37,374 bases of DNA from Arenicellales bacterium (lineage in GTDB: Bacteria > Pseudomonadota > Gammaproteobacteria > BMS3Bbin11): contig JARFQI010000087.1 in NCBI GenBank assembly GCA_029287855.1, positions 1 through 37,374 of the forward strand. Reading direction: 5' to 3'. The stretch's first letter is position 1. Each line of letters opens with the position of its first letter. The notes beneath the pieces were generated by a model. The model had not been told where the DNA came from, made no database searches, and saw nothing but the letters and a program-made list of their open reading frames with translations. Of this stretch, positions 23,534 through 31,612 are shown piece after piece. The position numbers were made by a program, and so were the translations under genes.

Positions 23534-24471
23534 GCCACCTCCCTGTCGACAATGACACGTTCGGCAACACGGAGAATGGCACTGCGTGCACGAGGATTCT
23601 GAGCAACTTCATTTGCTGAAGCACGAACCGGTTTGCCCACCAGGCGAAGGCCTGGTGTACGATCAGCATCGCGTATTGGAATTTCTTTTGGCAGATCATC
23701 GCCACGTGCTTCATCACGCATAAACCTTTTTACGATACGGTCTTCAAGTGAATGAAAACTGATTGCCAGCAAACGACCACCATCGCACAAAGCATTTAGT
23801 GCAACCGGCAATACATCAGAAATTTCCTCTAACTCTTTATTGATACGGATGCGAATAGCCTGAAAACTTTTAGTCGCGGGATGCTTGCCCTGTTCACGTG
23901 CCGGGACGACCTTTTTAATGACAGCAACGAGCTGAGCGGTTGTTTCAATTGGCATTTCTGCACGCGCATCGACAATAGCCCAGGCAATACGATGTGCGTG
24001 GCGCTCTTCGCCAAAACGACGTAGCACGTCCCGGATTTCATGCTGCTCTGCAGTTGCCAGCCATTCCGCTGCGCTGGGGTGATCAGTAGGGTTCATGCGC
24101 ATATCTAACGGGCCGTCCTGCATGAAACTAAAGCCGCGAGTAGCATCGTCAAGTTGTGGCGAGGAAACACCAAAGTCAAACAGTATGCCGTTGAAACACT
24201 CACCTTGCTCAACAACACTTGCCAATGATGAGAAATTAGCCTGCTTAACCGTAACCCGGGGGTCACCAGAAAATCGCTCTGTTACTGCCGCTACAGCCTG
24301 GGGGTCACGGTCAATGGCAAGAATACGACCTGTAGTGCCAAGCTGCTCGAGTATCGCAGCGACATGACCGCCGCGGCCAGCAGTGGCGTCCAGGTAATAT
24401 CCATTCTCACGGATATTCATTGCCTCAACTACCTCCTCCAGCAGGACGGGGCGATGGGGTTGTTCTGCCAT
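23530..24471 (-). CDS. rsmH: 16S rRNA m4C1402 methyltransferase
   Basis: PHRPVLLEEVVEAM, YLDATAGRGGHVAAIL, GILFDFGVSSPQLDDATRGFSFMQDGPLDMRM, ISFHSLEDRIVKRF. The ORF opens at 24543 inside mraZ; the likely start is ATG 24471 (MAEQPHRPVLLEE). Confidence 0.96.
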   Translation of the reverse strand: MAEQPHRPVLLEEVVEAMNIRENGYYLDATAGRGGHVAAILEQLGTTGRILAIDRDPQAVAAVTERFSGDPRVTVKQANFSSLASVVEQGECFNGILFDFGVSSPQLDDATRGFSFMQDGPLDMRMNPTDHPSAAEWLATAEQHEIRDVLRRFGEERHAHRIAWAIVDARAEMPIETTAQLVAVIKKVVPAREQGKHPATKSFQAIRIRINKELEEISDVLPVALNALCDGGRLLAISFHSLEDRIVKRFMRDEARGDDLPKEIPIRDADRTPGLRLVGKPVRASANEVAQNPRARSAILRVAERVIVDREVA

Positions 24472-24479
24472 CGCGCCAC

Positions 24480-24938
24480 CTATAACGAAAGTGATTCTAG
24501 TTCGACTAGCATGGGCCCGTCGCCCAGGCCATCTTCCATCCATTGATCGCGCTGAGCAGTCCAGTTCTCCTCATCCCAGACTTCGAATTTATTGCCCTGG
24601 CCAGCAAGCACGATATGTTTTTTCAGCTGGGCAAACTCACGCAGCGGCGGTGGCAATAAAAGACGTCCACTGGCATCCATATCGACATCTGTTGCCTGAC
24701 CAATAAAGAATCGTTTGAGTTTTGCAGCGCGCTTATCAAATGAAGGCAAAGCAGTCACGTCTGCTTCGATGCGCTCCCATTCCGGCAAGGTATAAAGCCA
24801 TAAACAGCGGTCAGTTATGTTGACAGTGACGACCATGTGGCTATCAGCATCCGAACGCAGTTCCTCGCGATAGCGAGTAGGGATGGCAATCCTCCCCTTA
24901 CTGTCCAGATTGACCTGATTAACTCCTCTAAACATCAT
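24480..24938 (-). CDS. mraZ: Transcriptional regulator MraZ
   Basis: MMFRGVNQVNLDSKGRIAIPTRYRE and second AbrB-like repeat DVDMDASGRLLLPPPLREFAQLKK; first gene of the dcw cluster. Confidence 0.96.
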   Translation of the reverse strand: MMFRGVNQVNLDSKGRIAIPTRYREELRSDADSHMVVTVNITDRCLWLYTLPEWERIEADVTALPSFDKRAAKLKRFFIGQATDVDMDASGRLLLPPPLREFAQLKKHIVLAGQGNKFEVWDEENWTAQRDQWMEDGLGDGPMLVELESLSL

Positions 24939-24982
24939 CCACCACTTTAATGTGCCAACAAACTATTAACGGGGTAATTTAT

Positions 24983-24997
24983 TCCACATTTACCCAC
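24983..24997 (-). promoter_or_regulatory. Candidate MraZ box pair (10-bp periodic TGGG/TGGA)
   Basis: Minus strand GTGGGTAAATGTGGA: TGGG at 24996-24993 and TGGA at 24986-24983, 10 bp apart, just downstream of the -10. MraZ is known to bind TGGG-type direct repeats with 10-bp periodicity. A third repeat is not evident. Confidence 0.5.
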
Positions 24998-25005
24998 TTT
25001 TTGAC

Positions 25006-25035
25006 ACTATACGACCCAAAAACAAGGAATGTCAA
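25006..25035 (-). promoter_or_regulatory. Candidate sigma70 promoter of the dcw cluster (upstream of mraZ)
   Basis: On the minus strand, TTGACA (25035-25030), 18-nt spacer, TATAGT (25011-25006), about 70 bp upstream of the mraZ ATG. Confidence 0.7.
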
Positions 25036-25326
25036 GCCTGTGAATGAATTCTTTCTTTAAAAACAGTGAATTAGCTTAATTTCCGACAAATGGCTAATAA
25101 GTTACTTTAAGTCTGAATTATAAGATCTTGAAAAGGATAAAAAGGGGAGTATAGGTAAAATTCATTAACCTTAACGCTTACTGATTCACAATCACCTCAA
25201 TAATGATAAAAATCAGCTCGCCTGACCGTATTTATAGCGAATTAAAGAATACGGCGTCACTTTCACTCTACAGACAGCACCGGGTGAAATTCCGGAATAA
25301 ACTCAATAGTAGAAATATAAATAAAC

Positions 25327-25675
25327 GAGCTGGCCGTTAAGCCGGGTTCTGTCGTGGACAGTCATTCATCTGGGATGCCCGTCACCGGACACCTCAAGCA
25401 ACCTACCCGGATCCAGTACGGGTCGTACCTCAGGATCCCTATTTGGTCTTGCTCCGAGTGGGGTTTACCCTGCCACCTGTGTTGCCACAGGCGCGGTGCG
25501 CTCTTACCGCACCATTTCAACCTTACCGGTCCCGAGGGACTTTGGCGGTATATTTTCTGTGGCACTTTCCATCGGCTCACGCCGTCCAGGCGTTACCTGG
25601 CACTCTACCCTGTGGAGCCCGGACTTTCCTCTGTAGATGATCAGAAATCATCTACAGCGACTGCCTGGCCAGCTC
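25327..25675 (-). ncRNA. rnpB: RNase P RNA (bacterial type A)
   Basis: Reverse complement contains AGAGGAAAGTCCGGGCTCCACAGGGTAGAG, GTGCGGTAAGAGCGCACCGCGCC and ATGAATGACTGTCCACGACAGAACCCGGCTTA. The ends GAGCTGGCC / GGCCAGCTC form P1. Position is between rsmI and mraZ. Confidence 0.97.
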
Positions 25676-25763
25676 GGGGTGAATTCTAACACAGGACGAA
25701 GATCAACGATTAAAGATAAACAACAACTGATTTCGATTGTTGTGTAGCGAAACTTGAAACAAT

Positions 25764-26621
25764 TTATTTTTCCCTGATACCCAATCCATATTCATAGAGC
25801 GCTTTCTTTCTTGCTCCTGATATACGAGCCGCCAGGCTGGCTGCCTGTGAAACAGATAATTCAGTCAGCAATACATCCATAATCAGCCGGCCATTTTCTA
25901 CGCTTTCATCAGGATTTTCTTCTGCGCCTGCAATAACAACGACAAATTCTCCACGTGTTGAATTAATGTCCAGCGCCATTTCGTGCAATACTTCAGCGAG
26001 TGTGCCGCGATAAAGTGATTCGAATCGCTTGGTAAGCTCTCTGCCGACGGTACAACAACGCGACGACCCGAAGATGTTGCGCATATCCTGCAGCGAATCA
26101 TGGATGCGGTGTGATGATTCATAGAGCACCATTGTGCGGCTTTCTGATATAAGTCTGTGCAACTGTTTACGCCGCGCCGCAGGTTTTGACGACAAAAAAC
26201 CTTCGAAACAGAACCGCTCCACTGGCTGTCCCGCAACCGAAAGCATGGTGCTGATTGCACTCGGCCCCGGCACGGGAACAGGCTTAATCCCTGCTTCGTG
26301 GGCTGCTAAAACAAGCCTGAATCCCGGGTCAGATATTAATGGTGTTCCTGCATCACTGATAAGGGCCACCGAGCTGCCCTCTTCCAATAGCCCTAATATT
26401 TTTCCAATCCTTGAAGCTTCGTTATGCTCGTGCAATGACATCATTTCTGTATTGATACCATATTGCTGCAAAAGCGTGCGGCTATGGCGCGTGTCTTCAG
26501 CAGCAATGAGATCTACAGATGCCAGGGTTGCAAGTGCACGATTTGTAATATCTTCGAGATTGCCAATAGGTGTTGCAACAACGTACAATTTCCCCTGCTT
26601 TTCAGTTTTGCCTGTTTTCAT
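25764..26621 (-). CDS. rsmI: 16S rRNA 2'-O-ribose C1402 methyltransferase
   Basis: LYVVATPIGNLEDITNRAL, IAAEDTRHSRTLLQQYGI, SLHEHNEASR, ALISDAGTPLISDPGFRLV. Confidence 0.96.
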   Translation of the reverse strand: MKTGKTEKQGKLYVVATPIGNLEDITNRALATLASVDLIAAEDTRHSRTLLQQYGINTEMMSLHEHNEASRIGKILGLLEEGSSVALISDAGTPLISDPGFRLVLAAHEAGIKPVPVPGPSAISTMLSVAGQPVERFCFEGFLSSKPAARRKQLHRLISESRTMVLYESSHRIHDSLQDMRNIFGSSRCCTVGRELTKRFESLYRGTLAEVLHEMALDINSTRGEFVVVIAGAEENPDESVENGRLIMDVLLTELSVSQAASLAARISGARKKALYEYGLGIREK

Positions 26622-26712
26622 CTTGCCTCGCTATAATCCCATCAATTCCGGAAACGGTAAGCTGGAATCATACCGTAAATAAATTCATTAAAATTGTGGA
26701 TAAGAGCTCCCA

Positions 26713-28650
26713 TTGAATCATTCAAACGTATTTGTTCAATCTCTCAGCTTCTGCAGCCTGGTGCTCATGCTGTCTGCCTGTCAGTCAACGCCACCAGTCA
26801 CACGAGCGCCTGATACGACAAGCCAGCCGTATGAAATTAGTGACAGCGAAGCTTTGCCGCTGCCAGATACTGAGTCATCCGGCACACCATCATTTCCAGC
26901 TGACTTTCTACTTTCTGATAGCAGTGATGACTTCCGGCTGCAGCAGGCTGTCTCGCTGTTTCAGACCGGCAACCCGGCACTGGCACTGGATATGCTTGAC
27001 AGTATCGAAGACAGTTCACTGACCACTGACCAGAGAACACGCAAGCGCATTATGCAGGCCACTATACTTATGCAGGCAGGCGGCAGCTTACAGGCTCAAC
27101 GGGTGTTAGCAGCCGCAGCTGAAAGTTTTCAGCCAGAAACATTAGCCGTTTTTTATCTGATGCAGGCACAGGTGTTTCTTGCTCAAGGTCATACTGCTGA
27201 TGCGCTGACTGCATTAACCAGGCGTGAACAGTTCCTGACGGGTGTTGATGCAGAGGACAACCAGTGGCTGCTCTGGAATATATTAATGCTGGCAGATACA
27301 GACCAACTACAAATGATTCGACAAAAAGACCTGCCAGAATCGCTGTCCGGCTGGATAGAACTGGCGATTGCCGTCAAGAAAAACGGTCCATATTCTGATG
27401 TACAGCCGGCTGTAAACAACTGGCGAATTGCAAATTTCTCACACCCTGCTAGCGCTGTAGTCCTTGACCGAATCATCGGTGAGACAGGCACATTGGTTAA
27501 GCCAAAGAGAGTAGCCTTCCTACTGCCGCTAACCTCATCATATGGAACCGCAGCCAGTGCGATTCGTGATGGCTTTGAAACCATGAACAATGACCAGCCT
27601 GCAAGTTCTCGCTACCAGGTTCGCTATTATGACTATGGTCGTGATGCAAATTCGGCAGCGCTTTACTACAACCAGGCTATTAATGATGGCGCTGATATTG
27701 TTGTCGGCCCGCTGGGACGTCAATCTATCGACAGCCTGTTATCTTCAACTGAAATTAGTGTGCCAACAGTACTGCTGTCACCTCCTTCTGATGACCAGAG
27801 TGCTGCACAGGAAAGCCTTTACCAGTTCAGCCTTTCACAGGAGCTCGAATCGCAGCAGACAGCACAACGTGCATGGCTGGATGGGCACCGCCGCGGTGTC
27901 ATCCTCTATCCTCAAACACCTATAGGTCAACGCATGGCATCGGCCTTTTCCGCTCGCTTTACCGAACTGGGTGGTGAAGTCGTCAGCAGTCAAAGTTATG
28001 CCACCGAGGAAGTAGATTATTCTCCGGCAGTTCGGCATCTACTGGGGGTCGACAGCAGCGAGCAGCGGATCTCTGAAATGAAGAATTTGCTTGGAGGGAA
28101 AATCACTACTGAAGCACGCCGCAGACAGGATATAGACTTCATTTTCCTGGCAGCTTCGAACCGCAATGCCCGCTTGATCAAGCCGGTACTGGATTTTTTC
28201 TATGCACAGAATCTTCCCGTCTACTCAACTTCCCGCATTTTTTCAGGAAAGCTGGATCCGATCAATGATGCTGATCTGGAGCGTATACGCTTCCCTGATA
28301 TGCCATGGATGATTGCAACAAATGTTGAGTTAGAGTCTCTACGCACTTTTCTACAAGGCGCCTGGCCTTATCGGGAAACCAGCTATAACAGGCTTTATGG
28401 GATTGGAATGGATGTATTCAGCATCCTGCCGCGCCTTCAACAAATGAGAAAAAATCCACAGTTATACTACCAGGGCCTTTCAGGTAATCTTAGTATTGAC
28501 GAAAACGGCACCATTAATAGACAAATGCTCTGGGCAAGATTTAGCAAGGGAACGCCCACTCTGCTCGACCAGCAACTCACTTATCAAGGACGATTCAGTG
28601 AAAAAAGATTTGAAACTTACCCTGCCATTGCACCTGCAGCGGGGCAGTAA
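26713..28650 (+). CDS. lpoA: LppC/LpoA family lipoprotein (penicillin-binding protein activator), TTG start
   Basis: Lipobox LMLSAC, TPR-like N-terminal half, periplasmic-binding-like C-terminal half (VAFLLPLTSSYGTAASAIRDGFE...DGADIVVGPLGRQSI); position rsmI-lpoA-yraN. Confidence 0.92.
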   Translation: MNHSNVFVQSLSFCSLVLMLSACQSTPPVTRAPDTTSQPYEISDSEALPLPDTESSGTPSFPADFLLSDSSDDFRLQQAVSLFQTGNPALALDMLDSIEDSSLTTDQRTRKRIMQATILMQAGGSLQAQRVLAAAAESFQPETLAVFYLMQAQVFLAQGHTADALTALTRREQFLTGVDAEDNQWLLWNILMLADTDQLQMIRQKDLPESLSGWIELAIAVKKNGPYSDVQPAVNNWRIANFSHPASAVVLDRIIGETGTLVKPKRVAFLLPLTSSYGTAASAIRDGFETMNNDQPASSRYQVRYYDYGRDANSAALYYNQAINDGADIVVGPLGRQSIDSLLSSTEISVPTVLLSPPSDDQSAAQESLYQFSLSQELESQQTAQRAWLDGHRRGVILYPQTPIGQRMASAFSARFTELGGEVVSSQSYATEEVDYSPAVRHLLGVDSSEQRISEMKNLLGGKITTEARRRQDIDFIFLAASNRNARLIKPVLDFFYAQNLPVYSTSRIFSGKLDPINDADLERIRFPDMPWMIATNVELESLRTFLQGAWPYRETSYNRLYGIGMDVFSILPRLQQMRKNPQLYYQGLSGNLSIDENGTINRQMLWARFSKGTPTLLDQQLTYQGRFSEKRFETYPAIAPAAGQ

Positions 28651-28978
28651 TGCTGAAACCGCTGCAGAAAAATATCTAATCAATCAGGGCTTGCATTCTA
28701 TAAAAAGGAATTATCGCTGCAAAGCCGGTGAGATTGACCTGTTGATGCTGGACACTGAAACCCTGGTATTTATCGAAGTCCGATACCGAAGCAACCCGTT
28801 TTTTGGATCCCCTGCCGAATCTATAACCCCACAGAAAATACTGCGACTACGCAAAACGGCTGAGCATTTCCTGCAGACTTTCAATCGCTATGAGCACTAC
28901 TATAAGCGTTTTGATGTCATAGCAATATCTGCGCAATCAGCAAAGTCAGAAATAATATGGATCAAGGATGCATTCTGA
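28598..28978 (+). CDS. yraN: UPF0102 / YraN family endonuclease-like protein
   Basis: NAETAAEKYLINQGLHSIKRNYRCKAGEIDLLMLDTETLVFIEVRYR...IIWIKDAF. The ORF opens at 28496; GTG at 28598 preceded by AAGGA is the likeliest start. Confidence 0.9.
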   Translation: MKKDLKLTLPLHLQRGSNAETAAEKYLINQGLHSIKRNYRCKAGEIDLLMLDTETLVFIEVRYRSNPFFGSPAESITPQKILRLRKTAEHFLQTFNRYEHYYKRFDVIAISAQSAKSEIIWIKDAF

Positions 28979-29022
28979 CTATCCCGCTGATAAAGTATCA
29001 TCAGTTTAACCTGGTAGACTAA

Positions 29023-29625
<603 letters not shown>

Positions 29626-29643
29626 GTTTGCAGGATTTCACCA

Positions 29644-30120
29644 ATGGCTTCTATTGAAGAAAAGATCCTTGCTATAAGCGATACCAGCAGCCCGTTACTC
29701 AGCAAGCTGCCACGGCCGCTGGTATTCACCAATGGCTGCTTTGATATTCTTCATCGAGGTCATGTTAGCTACCTTGAGGAAGCAGCTCAACTCGGCAACA
29801 GCTTGCTGGTCGCTGTGAATACAGATAGTTCGGTGCGCAGGCAGAACAAGGGGACTGACAGACCGATCAATCCTCTCGACGACCGCCTTGCATTGCTGGC
29901 CGCGCTGCAGAGCGTTGACCTGGTGATCCCTTTCGATTCAGACACACCGCTGGAGCTGATAAAGATAATTAAGCCTGACATTCTAGTGAAAGGTGGCGAC
30001 TGGCCAATTGAGCAAATCGTTGGTGCTGAAGAAGTGATTAACAATGGTGGCGAAGTTCATTCAATCCGCTTTCGCTATCAGCGATCTACTAGCGACCTGA
30101 TAAACCGAATTAGAAGCTGA
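29644..30120 (+). CDS. rfaE2: D-glycero-beta-D-manno-heptose 1-phosphate adenylyltransferase-like nucleotidyltransferase (stand-alone RfaE2/HldE C-terminal domain)
   Basis: VFTNGCFDILHRGHVSYLEEAAQLGNSLLVAVNTDSSVRRQNKGTDRPINPLDDRLALLAAL, DILVKGGDWPIEQIVG. Confidence 0.9.
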   Translation: MASIEEKILAISDTSSPLLSKLPRPLVFTNGCFDILHRGHVSYLEEAAQLGNSLLVAVNTDSSVRRQNKGTDRPINPLDDRLALLAALQSVDLVIPFDSDTPLELIKIIKPDILVKGGDWPIEQIVGAEEVINNGGEVHSIRFRYQRSTSDLINRIRS

Positions 30121-30124
30121 TTCC

Positions 30125-31513
30125 ATGTTCTCTGACGAGTTCTCAGATGATTTCCTTAAGTCACTAAAAGCAGCCTTGCCAGAGGAAAGACTTCTGCTGG
30201 ATGTAGAGGAATGCTGGACCTATGGTTTCGATAATTCCCGCAGACATGCAACACCCCTGGCTGTCGCCTTGCCCGTTACACACGCTGAAGTAGTTTCAAT
30301 AACCAAACTTTGCAATCTCCACCTGGTACCGCTAGTGGTGCGTGGACGAGGTACTGGGACAACCGGCGGCTCAGTCCCGATTAAAGGTGGACTGGTGATG
30401 TCGATGGAACAAATGAACCGCATCATTAGTGTTGATATCGAGAACAGGTTAATGCGTGTCGAGCCCGGTGTCACAAACCAGGAAGTGCAGGAGCGTGCAG
30501 CCGAGGATGGTTTTTTCTGGGCACCTGACCCGGGCAGCGCCAGTGTATGTACTGTCGGTGGCAATCTTGCATTCAACGCCGCCGGGCCACGTGCCGTCAA
30601 GTATGCTACTACGCGAGAAAACACACTGGGTCTGGTCGCGGTTACCGCAAATGGAGATACTCTGCGCTGCGGAGTAAGAACGACCAAGGGCGTCACTGGC
30701 TATGACATGACACGGCTAATCATAGGAAGTGAAGGCACACTGGCTATCATTACCCGGGCCACTTTAAAATTACTCCCGTTACCGGAATGCAAAAGAACTA
30801 TCTCAGCCAGTTATCAATCCATAGAAGGTGCCACTGAGGCCATTGTTACCATTATGAACCAGTCATTGATACCTTCTGCGCTGGAATTCCTTGATCATTC
30901 AGCGATTGATCTAATCCGTGACCAGCCTGGGATTAACTTGCACGAACAAGCCAATGCGCTGTTGCTGATTGAAGTCGATGGCCTTGCCAGTGCAATGACA
31001 GATGCCATAAAACAAATCAGCAGCGCAGCCAGCAATTCTTCATTACTAGAAATCAGTCATTCAAACACTGAAGAGGAAGCAAAGCAGCTATGGGCGACAC
31101 GCAAGGCATTATCGCCTGTGCTGCGAAAGGTCGCACCGAATAAGCTTAACGAAGATGTCGTTGTTCCCGTCGGTAAAATCCCGGCACTGCTTGAAGGTCT
31201 GCAGGCACTGAGTGAAAAACACGGTATTCCGATCGTAAACTTCGGTCATGCGGGAAACGGCAATATTCATGTCAACCTGCTTTACGATACGCAGAATACA
31301 TTTCAGGCCAGCCAGGCACATCCCTGCCTGTGCGCTGTATTCGACCTGGTGCTTGATCTTGGTGGCACATTGTCAGGTGAACACGGCATAGGAACTGAGA
31401 AAATGGCATTCATCTCGCAGGAAATAGATGAGTACACACTATCCTGGATGAAAAAGCTGAAAATCCTGTTTGACCCGAATAACATACTTAACCCGGGCAA
31501 GGTGTTTCCTTAA
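30125..31513 (+). CDS. FAD-linked oxidase, GlcD / D-lactate dehydrogenase type
   Basis: PLVVRGRGTGTTGGSVPIKGGLVMSMEQMNRI, EPGVTNQEV, GLVAVTANGDTLRCG, GYDMTRLIIGSEGTLAIIT, GHAGNGNIHVNLL, SGEHGIGTEKMAF. Confidence 0.93.
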   Translation: MFSDEFSDDFLKSLKAALPEERLLLDVEECWTYGFDNSRRHATPLAVALPVTHAEVVSITKLCNLHLVPLVVRGRGTGTTGGSVPIKGGLVMSMEQMNRIISVDIENRLMRVEPGVTNQEVQERAAEDGFFWAPDPGSASVCTVGGNLAFNAAGPRAVKYATTRENTLGLVAVTANGDTLRCGVRTTKGVTGYDMTRLIIGSEGTLAIITRATLKLLPLPECKRTISASYQSIEGATEAIVTIMNQSLIPSALEFLDHSAIDLIRDQPGINLHEQANALLLIEVDGLASAMTDAIKQISSAASNSSLLEISHSNTEEEAKQLWATRKALSPVLRKVAPNKLNEDVVVPVGKIPALLEGLQALSEKHGIPIVNFGHAGNGNIHVNLLYDTQNTFQASQAHPCLCAVFDLVLDLGGTLSGEHGIGTEKMAFISQEIDEYTLSWMKKLKILFDPNNILNPGKVFP

Positions 31514-31612
31514 CATGCCGCATCGCCTATCATTAACCCTATACAGAAAATGCTCATTGCATATCTATGAGTAATAAATATAGAAGCGCTGCAGCTTCCA
31601 GGGTATAGCATT

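Noticed and set aside
25354-25689. ORFs 25354..25689 (+), 25443..25640 (+) and 25362..25580 (-)
   Set aside because: They lie within rnpB on either strand; the RNase P RNA signature explains the sequence.
25715-25745. ACAACAA-N10-TTGTTGT dyad downstream of rsmI as intrinsic terminator
   Set aside because: Stem is AT-rich and weak, and the U-tract is interrupted; not enough to call a terminator.
26134-26682. 182-aa plus-strand ORF antisense to rsmI
   Set aside because: Mirror of a strongly conserved rsmI frame; no recognisable domain, and typical of codon-bias shadow ORFs.
30220-30696. 158-aa minus-strand ORF opposite the FAD oxidase
   Set aside because: Shadow ORF; the plus strand encodes clear FAD-oxidase motifs.
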